Source of the DNA: Trileptium ribeirensis
Lineage: Eukaryota; Nematoda; Enoplea; Enoplida; Thoracostomopsidae
Reading direction: 5' to 3'
NCBI GenBank assembly: GCA_030248225.1
Contig: JASANE010028142.1
Span: 24,068 to 88,067 of the forward strand
Length of the DNA: 64,000 bases
Of this stretch, positions 48,640 to 58,940 are shown piece by piece. The notes beneath the pieces are model-generated. The model did not search any database and was not told where the DNA came from. It was given only the letters and a program-made list of their open reading frames with translations. Within the stretch, counting starts at the first letter, position 1, and the number at the start of each line of letters is the position of its first letter. Made by a program: the position numbers and the translations under genes.

Positions 48640-49186
48640 ATCGAAACTGAGTTGTCATAAAACAAAAGAGGAAAAATTTTCAAGAGCAATGGTAGAATTT
48701 GTGGTTGTTTTTACACACATGAGAGTGCATTCTAATCGATTTAAACTAAAGCCACATTGGCACCGCCAAAACCCATCGAAGAACTTAAGTCTGATCCCTA
48801 GATTTCGATTGGAACGCATTAACAGCTACATGTAGTCGGTACAACAACATTTGTATAAAAATGGGTGTCCTAACAAAAAGTTGTAATTTGAAAACTTTTA
48901 GAGTCTATAAAAGTCAGACGGCAATTGGATTCGCCACTTACCCATGAAACTGATATAAACATTACCGTAGCGTGTCGTACTCGGCTCACAATCATAATAT
49001 TTTTAACGCATTATTTTTCCATAGTATCTGAAGTATAAGCAAACCAAATTTATATTTACAATGGTTCTACGCCAAATACATTGCACGAGTATATTTCATA
49101 CAATGCGTTTGACAATCTGAATGATTTTTTCTTCCATAAACATTTTTTTCTAGACAAATAAATAAGTCATTCTTTCTCTATTTTAG
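48640..49186. other. Intron DNA upstream of exon 15
   Basis: No array or element seen. It ends in a pyrimidine-rich 3' splice site (ttctttctctattttag). Confidence 0.4.
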
Positions 49187-49345
49187 CTCTAAGAGTTCAA
49201 CAATACGATCAGCGTGTGCTATGCTTCTTAGAAGAATTGTTGAAAATATGGGACCCGAACGAGCATTGAATGCCGGCAATGGTATAACGGATAAGATCCT
49301 TTCGAACGCTCTCCATTTTTCAAATGACGGTCAACCACATCCAAG
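49187..49345 (+). CDS. TOGARAM1: Exon 15: TOG domain A, HEAT repeats 4-5
   Basis: Acceptor tctctattttag, donor GTTTGA (49346, weak), phase 2 in and phase 2 out. It encodes SKSSTIRSACAMLLRRIVE and then MGPERALNAGNGITDKIL and FSNDGQPHPR. This is the family pattern H/S-x-N/S-S-x-I-R..A...L...VE..G...L..G....D..L. It joins exon 14 at a split Asn codon and exon 16 at a split Arg codon. Confidence 0.92.
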
Positions 49346-49519
49346 GTTTGATTATAAAACGATATATACAATGCTTATTGCGGTCTTTTTCAGTATGTTT
49401 GGTCTACCAAGAACGATTGCTTTGCGTTGACGGCGTTTGCCTTTAAGAAATGCTGAGTTAGAGGTTTGTTATGACAAGTCATCTAGCACTGACATAAAAT
49501 ATTTTGAACATGTAGTGTG

Positions 49520-50006
49520 ATGCTCGAGCACACTTAAAATGACCCCGGCAACCATCCTATTTTGTATTTTTGTATAAAATTTGTTACGGGATGGTTTTTA
49601 GTCAATTGAAATTTGGCGTAAAACTGTTCGCGAATACAGCGCCCGCAATTGAAATCTAACCATTTTGTGTTCGCGAAAACTGAAGTAAAATTACACAAAT
49701 GTTTGAGAACGAAAATTTGTCGATTTGATCGTGACGTCACTTTTGCATTAAATTTGTTCGCGAACGCTGTATAATCCAAATTGAAATAATACATTAGGGA
49801 ACAAAATTTCTGCAAACTGAAATAGCCAAAATTCTGTTCGATCACATGGTCTATTTTCTGGCACTTGAATTTGATTTTGCTAATTTTCGGTTAGTGAAAA
49901 ACGCGATGAAATTAAGCCTGTTTTCCGTAACACGGGTTTGCGATTCGATATCGGTAACGGCAGAACGGAATGGCTGGTGGGGTCACCTTAAGTTTACTCA
50001 AGCATG
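49520..50006. mobile_element. MITE, GAGTAAACTTAAG-related longer subfamily, copy 1
   Basis: The left end tgctcgagcacacttaaaatgaccc and right end gggtcaccttaagtttactcaagca are inverted. About 487 bp, homologous in reverse to the element starting at 54968. A 103-codon minus-strand frame inside (49534-49845) is incidental. Confidence 0.75.
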
Positions 50007-50194
50007 AATATCTGATTGATGCCCAAGGTAAATACTGTATTTTATATAAAGTTGTGAATCAGAATAGATATTGTATAATTAAAAAAGCGTTTTAATAACT
50101 AAGATAAACTCAGCTGTAATAGATTTTATTATAAAATGTACAGTTCTACTGTGCAGTAAAATATTGCATGTAGTTATTGCTGTTTGTGTTTCAG

Positions 50195-50315
50195 AGCGCA
50201 TGGAAAAGCAATTTTGGCGTTCTTAAGCGGGGACCGAAATTTTGAGAGAGCCATTTCGCGACATCTGTCAACGACTGATCAGACGAATGCATTGCGTGCT
50301 GCAGATGACGGAAAG
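50195..50315 (+). CDS. TOGARAM1: Exon 16: end of TOG domain A
   Basis: Acceptor ttgtgtttcag, donor GTATGT (50316), phase 2 in and phase 0 out. It encodes AHGKAILAFLSGDRNFERAI followed by SRHLSTTDQ and a short Ala/Asp-rich end. This is the last HEAT helix pair of TOG3 (family pattern YGRKM...L....F......LP..D), which closes the domain. Confidence 0.9.
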
Positions 50316-50329
50316 GTATGTGTTCTACG

Positions 50330-50878
50330 TAGAAATATATGACATTCTAGTCTTATGTCTAAGTCTTACTAAATGCGCTTTATATATTACAGCACGCTGA
50401 TTGATATTGTTTTCTTGCAGCAAAATATATGACATTCTAGTCTTAAGTCTAAGTCTTAGTAAACGCGCTTTATATATTACAGCACGCTGTTTGATATTGT
50501 TTTCTTGCAGCAAAATATATGACCTTCTAGTCTTATGTCTAAGTCTTACTAAACGCGCTTTATATATTACAGCACGCTGATTGATATTGTTTTCCTGCAG
50601 CAAAATATATGCCATTCTAGTCTTATGTCTAAGTCTTACTAAACGTGCTTCATATATTACAGCACGCTGCTTGATATTGTTTTCTTGCAGCAAAATATAT
50701 GACATTCTAGTCTTATGTCTAAGTCTTACTAAACGCGCTTTATATATTGCAGCACGCTAATTGATATTGTTTTCTTGCAGCAAAATATATGACATTCTAC
50801 TCCTATGTCTAAATCTTACTAAACGAGCTTCATATATTACAGCACGCTGATTGATATTGTTTTCTTGCAGCAAAATAT
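50330..50878. repeat. 90-bp tandem repeat, 6 units, each with a strong 3' splice-site motif
   Basis: The unit contains gacattctagtcttatgtct, cgctttatatattacagcac and ctgattgatattgttttcttgcag. The last segment is a good branch-point, polypyrimidine tract and CAG acceptor. It recurs in every unit, starting about 15 bp after the exon 16 donor. Since 90 is a multiple of three, a long minus-strand frame (50325-50705) results and is an artefact. Confidence 0.95.
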
Positions 50879-51049
50879 TTTTATATAAGTTTCAAGGGAA
50901 AATATGAGTATGATTTTACGAATTCGATGAATGAATTAGAATATGTCGATTTTAATTCGTCGGTTTGGCGTAATGTGTAAAAAAGTGATTTTTTACTTAA
51001 ATGTCGAATGTTTCGTTTGGAGTCAAGTTGTTATTAAGTAACATCAAGA

Positions 51050-51388
51050 ATGCATTAGGTAAAAGTATGACACTTTCCTGCACTCACGTATTAGCCCGTT
51101 TTTGATGACGCGGGCGTTTTCGGCCTGACCCCCCAGTTTCTGGGGGGTAGGTCGGACACCCCTCCCAGTTTTTTTGGGGGGTCGGTAGGAAACCTCAATT
51201 TCTGGGGGTTCGGTTCATGAGCAGCTGCTGATAAACTGACCCCTCCAGAAATTGGGGGTCCGACCGACCCCCACCCCCAAAAAAACTGGGGGTCCGAGTT
51301 ACCGCCCTAGAAACTGGCGGGGGTGGGGGCGTCATCAAACACGGGCTAACATATGATTGCAGGGAAGTGTCATACTCTTCCCTAATGG
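51050..51388. mobile_element. G/C-tract hairpin element, copy 2
   Basis: The left end tgcattaggtaaaagtatga and right end catactcttccctaatg are inverted. The inner arms (gatgacgcgggcg / cgtcatcaaacacgggc) flank G-run and C-run tracts. Confidence 0.8.
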
Positions 51389-51399
51389 TTGTCGATGGA

Positions 51400-51761
51400 A
51401 AGGAATTAACATCAAATATGTTTTAGATATATCCAGCTATTTCATAACCGAGGATTAAAGTTTCGATATATAGTATAGGGTCACATGATAACCGATGCAA
51501 TAGCCTTCATTTTTATATTTCGAATTTTCTTAGAGCAGTCCGTTCAGATTGTTCCGTGCCACGTTTAGGTGTCAAAGGTTGTTTTATAGTCAATATTTTA
51601 ACTGTCGTTGTGTGACAACAAAAAGCTAAGACAAAATTATCGACCCCAAAAGTCTTTATTTGTTCAAAATTGCAAGGGTTCAGATAGTCAGAATGCGTAA
51701 TCTACGCAGATCATAATTATATGCCAAGCAGCAAGGACGGATGAATAGATAGGATCACTCT
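51400..51761. other. Intron DNA without recognised features
   Basis: Nothing supported between the hairpin element and the next small element. Confidence 0.35.
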
Positions 51762-52035
51762 CAGTGGGGTGGATAAATTTTGAAATTTTTGGGACTCAAA
51801 ATTTTTCTAACTTTTTGCCAATTTTCCAATGGTTTCCAAAAATCCTTTGGGGCGTGGGAGATGGGCTGCAGCGCTTCTGGGGAGTGTAGTGCCTTTGGGA
51901 GGGTTTGGTCCCGCGAGCTTCTGGAATGCGACTCGGCGCCTGTGGAAGAGTGTGGGGTGCGTTACCTCTGGGGATCGGAGGGTCGGTGAATACGGCGCCA
52001 CGACTCCGCACCATGCAATACTGGATCCGCCACTG
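51762..52035. mobile_element. hAT-like MITE just upstream of exon 17
   Basis: The left end cagtggggtggataaa and right end ctggatccgccactg (complement cagtggcggatccag) form the CAGTGG-type ends common in hAT MITEs. I see no matching 8-bp target duplication, so the call is by ends only. It stops 38 bp before exon 17. Confidence 0.6.
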
Positions 52036-52073
52036 CTAAGTAAGTAGCAATCATTTCCAAATTTCATTTCTAG

Positions 52074-52120
52074 GAAAAGCTTTCTCGTGGAAGCAATAGA
52101 AGTTACAACGGTAGCAGAAA
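52074..52120 (+). CDS. TOGARAM1: Exon 17: inter-TOG linker microexon
   Basis: 47 nt, acceptor atttcatttctag, donor GTGAGT (52121), phase 0 in and phase 2 out. It encodes EKLSRGSNRSYNGSR plus two bases. It joins exon 16 cleanly, but its phase does not fit exon 18 as drawn, so a further small exon or another border may lie between. Confidence 0.6.
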
Positions 52121-53075
52121 GTGAGTTTTTATAATATTAATGCATTTATGTAGTTTTGTTGCGTACTGAGTTCTATAACGTTTCATCATGCATTTTAGTT
52201 AAACAGCAGTCACTAATTGTTAAAAAAAATTATAATTAAAAATATAGCTTTGAAACGAGAAGCTTCGCTCGGGTTTGCCCATGTTACTAAATTAACTGTA
52301 CGCTTGCATTTGAAATTAGTTAAATTCTTCGGGTAATGCGCATTCCATATGTATCTAGTTTCAAAAAATTATAATTTGTATTTAACCCACCCCAAAGCAT
52401 CGCCATATGTTCTCGATCTTAGTTCAGTGCTCCAAATTGCTGACTGCTATGATTGTTTGTGGCTGTACAAATACATATCTTTTGTAAAATTGCATCAAAT
52501 CTTAATATTATATTGACCCACGTAGTTGGTAAGCTTGCTTTGTTGACTCTTACGAATGATTGTACCATACTGCCTGTTTATGACTGCTCAGCTTGCTGCA
52601 TTTTAAAGCAGTATCTAATCAGTTTTTGCAAAATAAACGTGGTATAATAATCAACAATTGCGCAATTTGTTCTACAAAATCGAACATCATTATGGTTATT
52701 GATAGGTTCGTCCCCTGACCCTCATTAAGACAAAAATTCATAGAACATTTTATCACATTTACGCTGGTTTAGTTGCCTCACAGTGGTATTGCGAAACAGA
52801 AAATTTGGAAATTTTGATGAGTAAAATCTTTCGAAACTGCAAGTAACACGTTTCTATATTCCCTTGGTCTAAACGGATATATCTTTTTCTATTATGCATT
52901 GTTTTATATAACAGTGTTCAAGAGCGTAATTAGTTATTAATATAGTGCGTGTCGGCAAATCAAAGTTGAGGCAGCCCGGTTATTTATATATATTTTATCT
53001 CAGTTATTTGATGTTTTTAATTTAATTTTGTTTAATTTTAATTTATTTTTTCTCGTCCGTCAGTAAAAACCAAAG
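52121..53075. other. Intron with unresolved phase
   Basis: To join exon 17 to exon 18, an exon of length 3n+1 is needed here. The only weak candidate I see starts after cttag near 52,423, with a poor donor about 65 nt later. No repeats are obvious. Confidence 0.3.
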
Positions 53076-53137
53076 ACGACTGTCCGCATTTCACCTGCGA
53101 CGCTTCTGATACAATCTTTGTATGACAAATATCAAAC
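53076..53137 (+). CDS. TOGARAM1: Exon 18: inter-TOG linker
   Basis: The donor GTAAGC (53138) and frame are fixed by exon 19, which needs phase 2. The only frame open to that donor encodes TVRISPATLLIQSLYDKYQT. The 5' border is uncertain. The better acceptor (ccgtcag, 53063) would put a TAA in this frame, so I start after accaaag (53075), which is a weaker site. Confidence 0.55.
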
Positions 53138-54116
53138 GTAAGCACATCTGGCCTAATAGTTATGTTCTATCAAACACGGGTAAACGATGTGTATCCTTAT
53201 TTGCAGAATTGCAGTATCTGGATGGCTTGTTTCTACTGTGTTTTGACCAATCAATTATTCTTTAATGCTTAAAACTAGCATCCATTAAAAATTATAACGC
53301 AACAGTATCAGCATTTCATATCGTTTTAAACATGATTTTAATTTTTACGTTATAAAACTGCTACATTTTAATTTATTGAAATACATACAAATAAACAAAC
53401 TTTATGCTTCTCTATAAATACTGATGATGGTGTTAACTACGTATGATAACCACTAAAATTGTTCAATCTAGTTTCCAAACAATAAATTTTTCGAACATAT
53501 ATTTTCTGTTTTCCTACCAATTAGAAAGTTCTTAGTTTCGATTGTTTTTTTGCAGAAAGACAATCGCTTCTTGCATACTCCGTTAGTGGTGCCAGATATT
53601 TGCTAAATTTTATGCGAACGTCGTTTTTGTAGTATATTCCGAACTGTAGTTGGGCGTTTAATACACCGTTATTGTATCAATTAACAGCTTTAAAAAAAGA
53701 AGGCTGACCAATAAGTGGCGTTTTGTTGCAAACATATTAGGCATAGATGTCGGAAGTCCATCGGCTTGGGGGGAGGTGGCGGTGGTTCGAGACTGTCGGT
53801 GGAGGGGTGGTCCTCGAAGAGAAGACCCCTCAGTCAGAGAATGGTAGTCGGGGTACACCCACTCCGCCGACATTTCGCCAATTTTACCCAATTTTTGCCA
53901 ATTTTTCGCCAATTTTTGCCAATTTCCGCTAATTTTTGCTATATTTTTTCACTGCGCGTCTTGGCATTTTGGTGAGGGGGGCGTGGCGGAGCGCTCATGA
54001 TACAGTATTTTGTAAAGTGTTGTCATAGTTTGCAGGAAAACACACATCACTATGTTAACGCAGTCTCAAAGTTTGAGTTTTAATATTGTGTTATGCAAAA
54101 GTTATTTTGTTTCTAG
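53138..54116. other. Intron with a GC-rich element
   Basis: Around 53,735-53,999 there is a GC-rich block followed by four copies of a ccaatttttgcc word, probably a degenerate small transposon. Short frames there are incidental. Confidence 0.4.
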
Positions 54117-54372
54117 ATATCCCGAACGCAACGGCAGAATCCATTCTGGAGAACGGGCACGGGGTGGCGGGGTGCCTGGCGGTCGCTTTATCGCTAAAAC
54201 GAGCGCACAAAATGGCGGCTCTGTTGGTCGCGTTTCCGATTCTCTTCAAGACGAATTCACTCAAATTGTGGACAGCTTTAATTCGAACGAATGGCAGCGA
54301 AGATTAGAAGGATTGGGAATTTTCGATCAAAAAGTCATTACACATACGAAGCAGGTGGCAACGTCTCCACAG
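54117..54372 (+). CDS. TOGARAM1: Exon 19: linker and start of TOG domain B
   Basis: Acceptor gttttgtttctag is preceded by a T-rich tract; donor GTATAT (54373), phase 2 in and phase 0 out. It begins with a Gly/Arg-rich stretch (ERARGGGVPGGRF), then DEFTQIVDSFNSNEWQRRLE and a second helix. The S-x-N-E-W-x-x-R-L/I-x-G-L/I pattern with the conserved Trp is the start of TOGARAM TOG4. The other two frames hit stops. Confidence 0.88.
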
Positions 54373-54469
54373 GTATATATTCAAAATTGGTTTGATACTT
54401 CTTTAAATAAATGTTTAGAAGGACCTTCTTTAAATAAATGTTTAGAAGGATATATATATATATAATCCA

Positions 54470-54605
54470 GAGTGCAATAGGGAAGAGTATGACACATCCC
54501 TGCACTCACATGTTAGCCCGTGTTAGATGATACGGGCGACCCCCCATTTCTTGGGGGGTCGTCATGTGAGTGCAGGGAAGTGTCATACTCTTCCCTAATG
54601 CACTC
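54470..54605. mobile_element. G/C-tract hairpin element, short copy 3
   Basis: The ends gagtgcaatagggaagagta and its complement at the right form a near-perfect hairpin. It lacks a gttttcggcctga-type segment present in the adjacent copy. It is separated from copy 4 by a ta-repeat palindrome (tggattatatatat...ataatcca). Confidence 0.85.
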
Positions 54606-54633
54606 TGGATTATATATATATATATATAATCCA

Positions 54634-54781
54634 GAGTGCAATAGGGAAGAGTATGACACATCCCTGCACTCACATGTTAGCCCGTGTTAGATGATACGGG
54701 CGTTTTCGGCCTGACCCCCCATTTCTTGGGGGGGTCGTCATGTGAGTGCAGGGAAGTGTCATACTCTTCCCTACTGCACTC
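54634..54781. mobile_element. G/C-tract hairpin element, copy 4 (tandem with copy 3)
   Basis: Same ends as copy 3, with the complete inner arm (gggcgttttcggcctga). The near identity of copies 3 and 4 suggests a recent tandem duplication. Confidence 0.85.
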
Positions 54782-54967
54782 TTGATATAATTAATTAAAA
54801 CGTAACACCTCCACATAATATCATATCGTCTAAACCGTATATATCCTCGCGAATGTTTGCACACTTTTAGGCACCATTTTGCCATTCATTTTGATGGAAA
54901 TTGTATTTGTACTATATAACTTGTACGATGCATATCGTTACTGCTCGAAGTAGAATGGCTAGCTATA

Positions 54968-55450
54968 GTGCATGAGTAAGCCTAAGGTGACCCTTCAACC
55001 CAATATTTTGTAATAACCGATATCAAATCACAAACAATTGTTACGAAAAAATGCTAAATTTTATTAGGATTTTTTTAACGAAATTTGGCAAAATCAAATC
55101 CAAGTGCAAGAAATTATATCTTGCGCTCGAATTGGATATTGGTGGTTTTCAATTTGCAGAAATTCGATTTTCTAATTCCTGTCAGCTTTGCATATAGATT
55201 ATTCAGTGTTCACTAACAAATTTGAAGCAATACTGATATCACAATCAAATCGATTCTAGCGTTAAGCTCTTTGAGTTCCCGAACAAAACCCGCCTAATTC
55301 AAATTCGATACATTTTTATTCCCAAAAAAATTTGCGTAATTCTACTTGAATTTTCGCGAACGCGAAATGACTAAGACATTTCAATGGCTGGGCAGAATTT
55401 CAATTGACTAAAAAGAGTTGCGAAACAATTTTTAAACGAAATTACAAGTT
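54968..55450. mobile_element. MITE, GAGTAAACTTAAG-related longer subfamily, copy 2
   Basis: The left end tgcatgagtaagcctaaggt plus gaccc matches the inverted end of 49520-50006, and interior blocks match in order (aatcaaatccaagtgc, cgaacaaa, tttcaattgactaaaaa). The right end is degenerate, so its coordinate is approximate. Confidence 0.65.
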
Positions 55451-55459
55451 AAGATGCAT

Positions 55460-56330
55460 AGACGTATTTATGTTGAACACGACTGTGTTTGGTACGTCCA
55501 CATCTTTTTTGAACTGAAACCTACATTGATTGCATATCCACTTTGCTGCCACATAAAAATAATTTGTGCAATGTAACATCCCGTTAGATGTGGCCCCGCA
55601 AGAATTAACAGAATCTATTGAACCGGAGACAACATATTCACAGAATTGTTTAGTATTTTAGCGTTAGTTTCGAAAAGCTTCATTAGATATGTATAGGAAT
55701 GTAAAAATTAAATATTATAGTTGTAAATTATCTTCAAGAAAATATCTTTAACATAACCAGCCTATTCGATTGTTTTAACGTTAGTTTTCGAGAAGCTTCG
55801 TTTAATATTTTTGGAAATTTAAAATTATATTCAAAGAACAACATAATATTTTCAGTCTTCAGCAGAGCCAACACATTCGGAGAAGTTGCTTAAGTTTTAA
55901 TTATTTTAACTGTAGCTTTAGGATAGCTTGGTTATATATTTATTGCAGTTAGGTTTACCATAGGCAATAACAACTTTAACTCAAATAACTTTTCTTTGAT
56001 CGTATGGATTTAAAAATAGGCGTGGAAAGCGTTTGGGGAACAGGGTTCATGGGCAATACGACATTTGGGCGTACGACCTCTATGGGAGTAACCCTCAAAC
56101 CCACTATGAGCACCTGCACCTCTAACCCATTTTGCTACAGCCCAAATATCCTAAAACCATAGAGGATTATACAGAAATTTTTAAACTTTCCAAAAGGACT
56201 AGTAGCAAAATTACTTAATTAATGTATCGATTTTATACCAGCAAAAGAAATTCAAATTTTGACGGTAAAAATGCTTAAACCTTGTTTGAAATTAACATAT
56301 TCAGTTTTGTTGCCGGTAATTTTGTTTTTT
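55460..56330. other. Intron DNA without recognised features
   Basis: AT-rich, no array. There is a weak similarity between aacgttagtttcgaaaagctt (near 55,660) and tttaacgttagttttcgagaagctt (near 55,775). Confidence 0.35.
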
Positions 56331-56332
56331 AT

Positions 56333-56603
56333 GTTTAAACGATATGAACGGAAAAGTTGCCCTTGCGGCGCTGAAGGTATGCCCAACTATTGTCCAACGG
56401 CTGGGCTCGTATCTCGGTGAATTGAAGGGTGTCCAGGCTGAAATTTTGTTTTTTTATGTTTTTAGCTCCTTGAGTCATACGCTAATCGTTTAAACGATAT
56501 GAACGGAAAAGTTGCCCTTGCGGCGCTGAAGGTATGCCCAACTATTGTCCAACGGCTGGGCTCGTATTTCGGTGAATTGAAGGGTGTTCAGGCTGAAATT
56601 TAG
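56333..56603 (+). pseudogene. Two truncated tandem copies of the exon 20 start
   Basis: The first 130-odd bases of exon 20, with upstream intron sequence, are repeated at a 155-bp period. Copy 1 (about 56333-56450) lacks the acceptor and first codons. Copy 2 (56466-56603) has the acceptor (atgtttttag) and 45 in-frame codons, then a TAG. Both share changes not in exon 20 (GATATGAAC, CTGAAG, ATTGTCCAACGG), so they are closer to each other. Splicing into copy 2 would truncate TOG B, unless the internal CTGAAG|GTATGC is used as a donor. Confidence 0.85.
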
Positions 56604-56620
56604 TTTTTTTATGTTTTTAG

Positions 56621-56846
56621 CTCCTTGAGTCATACGCTAATCGTTTAAACGATATCAACGGAAAAGTTGCCCTTGCGGCACTTGAGGTATGCCCAGCTAT
56701 TATCGAGCGGCTGGGCTCGTATCTTGGTGAATTGAAGGGTGTTCAGGCTGAAATTCTCAAGAGTACGATGGCACAGTTGCCAAGCAAAAACGCCGACATT
56801 AAACGTCTTGCTAAGACTACATTGCACTCGATGGTGGATAATATTG
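56621..56846 (+). CDS. TOGARAM1: Exon 20: TOG domain B, HEAT repeats 2-3
   Basis: Acceptor tatgtttttag, donor GTAAAA (56847), phase 0 in and phase 1 out, 75 codons. It begins LLESYANRLNDINGKVALAA and includes LEVCPAIIERLGSYLGE, then PSKNADIKRLAKTTLHSMV. This follows the TOG4 pattern (L.D.N.KV.L.AL......I..L, then L...N..I...A......L). The full-length frame identifies this as the functional copy among three tandem copies. Confidence 0.9.
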
Positions 56847-57067
56847 GTAAAAAGTATTTAAATGTGTTTGAATCTTGTCTGTATTTATTGTTGATTTGTT
56901 TTTGGAATAAAACATTAATTCTTAAAATAGTTCACTTTCGATATAGAAATCTTGATTTATAAATGTTTTTTATATAAATATTCTTATGTGTACTATCCAT
57001 CTGCATCCATGCTTTTAGTTTTAGCTTTTTGATCATATAAAATTCGTTGTTTTAAAGTTTAAAGTCA

Positions 57068-57290
57068 AACTAATTCCGCTAAAACTGATACCGGTAAAAC
57101 TGATACCGGTAAAACTGATACCGGTAGAACTGATACCGGTAAAACTGATACCGGTAAAACTGATACAGGTAAAGCTGATACCGGCAGAACTGATACCGGT
57201 AAAACTGATACCGGTAGAACCGATACCGGTGTAACTGATATCGGTAGAACTGATACCGGTAAAACTGATACCGGTAAAATGTTATGTGTA
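57068..57290. repeat. 15-bp tandem repeat, about 14 units
   Basis: The unit aactgataccggtaa has few variants. Each unit contains the palindrome ACCGGT. Since 15 is a multiple of three, open frames appear (minus-strand QFYRY repeats) without being genes. Confidence 0.95.
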
Positions 57291-57394
57291 CAATATATTT
57301 TATGATGTGAATAGCATTTGTCACATTATCTAATGGATTATCATTAATAATGTTGTTCGATGAAAGTTAAAAAGGAAAATTTTTGCAATGAGCT

Positions 57395-58165
57395 CATGAG
57401 CGGCGGTTCCGGAAGGGGGCGTGAGGGGGTTGCATCCCCCCTCCAGAAATTAAGATCCGGGGATAAGAACTAGAGAAAAATTCTGCTTACCCCCTAACTA
57501 TATTTCAGGGATCGCCGATCATGAATGTACTTACGTGTGTCTAAAAATAACGTTACTATAAACTAATAATGGATAAGAATCAACTGATTCGTATTTACCT
57601 CCTGATAATTTCCATCCCTCTCCCCCGAATCGAATTCACGCGAAATTGATCTTTTTAAGCATTTTATGAGCTAAATTACCAAAATTTGTAAGGAAAAATT
57701 GGGGCGAATGAGGAGGATTATGAGAAAAAATTTGAGAGGCTGAAGAAATTTTTTTTACCTCCCGTGGGCTATATCGCTGCCGAGACCGTCTGCCGTCAAC
57801 ATAAGTGTCGAATCAGGGGTTCAGGGCTACCCCTGATGCCTGGTACTCTCACCCCCACCCCTTCTAAGCCCGCTCGAGTCTACTCAGGTGAGAGTATTCC
57901 TACCTCCATCGCCCCATGATGCTTTACAATCCTCCCCCCGGTGCCGAAAACGCGTGAAACATTTGGGCGTAAATAGGTAAAAATGACAATTGGCAAAAAT
58001 GGGAGTAAAATCGGCAAAAGTGGGTCCTCAGTGTAAAGCGGTCGTTGTCTTTTTGTTAGAAGCCACCTTGTAAGATCCACCGATGGCCTCTAATATCCCT
58101 GAGACAACCCCTTTCCGCCGACTACTGCGGCACCCACCTAGACCTCGGAGTTTCAGCATGTATGA
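57395..58165. other. GC-rich block of degraded repeat elements
   Basis: Several GC-rich pieces (57,400-57,480, 57,770-57,930, 58,080-58,165) in AT-rich DNA. The last ends tcagcatgtatgatttta, as the catgtatg family does. Ends are unclear. Frames here are incidental. Confidence 0.4.
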
Positions 58166-58561
58166 TTTTACGATATAAATATTTAGTTATAATCTTTCTG
58201 CTAGAAAATTAACCAAAGTCGCAGAGCTGCTTGGCACCAGACGGATTTTTAACAATAATGGGGGAAACATAAAGCCGCTAGTTAAGGAAGAGAAAGCAAT
58301 AAATTTAAAATATTTAGACACAAGTACCGTATGTCTCTTTAAATTACTCAAAATCGACATATATTAGCTATTTTATGAACTCTAGTCGAGAAAAGTTCAC
58401 TCAAAGACGCCTTCATTTTAGTGTTTTGATTGTTTTTTGAATCTTGCACAAGTTTTCAGTTTTATATAGCTGCCTCATAAAGCATTGAATTCTACTGTCA
58501 TACACAGACCTGCTGTATATATAGATATATATCTCGCATTGTTGTATATGTATTATTTTAG

Positions 58562-58648
58562 ATAATTCTTTACTCATTCAAGCGTTTTCAATGGCCACCA
58601 AAGCTGGAAATATACGACAAAAACCCGAAATGTTACCGTATTTAGCAG
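58562..58648 (+). CDS. TOGARAM1: Exon 21: TOG domain B, HEAT repeat 4
   Basis: Acceptor tgtattattttag, donor GTAAAC (58649), phase 1 in and phase 1 out. It encodes NSLLIQAFSMATKAGNIRQK and PEMLPYLA, preceded by a split Asp codon. It matches the TOG4 segment after the D-N motif (DN..L.Q.F.....G..R) in the animal proteins. Confidence 0.88.
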
Positions 58649-58779
58649 GTAAACAGTTATATGCTAACCAGTCGTACATATAAGATTTGTTAACATGGTA
58701 TTAGTCAAAATTATCTTGTATTGAAATTTCGGCACAAATATTACGCTGTAGTCCAACGTTAAACAGGCTATTGACATAT

Positions 58780-58940
58780 ATACATAAATGAGCTGTCGAC
58801 GGGGGAGTCATCAACTTTCTTCAGCATTTCCGCCGATTGGAGCACCCCCGGAGGGGTTCTACACTGTCCCTGATACAACCTTTCTCTTTCCCAACCCCTC
58901 CGCAGACCCCAGCTACCAACAGCGACTTTGGAGAGTCATA
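58780..58940. other. GC-richer island in intron
   Basis: A C-rich stretch with incidental frames, probably a fragment of a small repeat element. No ends identified. Confidence 0.3.

Noticed and set aside
49534..49845. 103-codon minus-strand frame
   Set aside because: It lies wholly within a MITE that has a second, non-coding copy at 54968.
50325..50705. 126-codon minus-strand repeat protein
   Set aside because: The 90-bp unit is a multiple of three, so the frame is open by arithmetic alone.
56466..56603. Exon 20 copy 2 as a normal coding exon
   Set aside because: It ends in an in-frame TAG after 45 codons, before the TOG repeat is complete. It is listed as a truncated duplicate instead.
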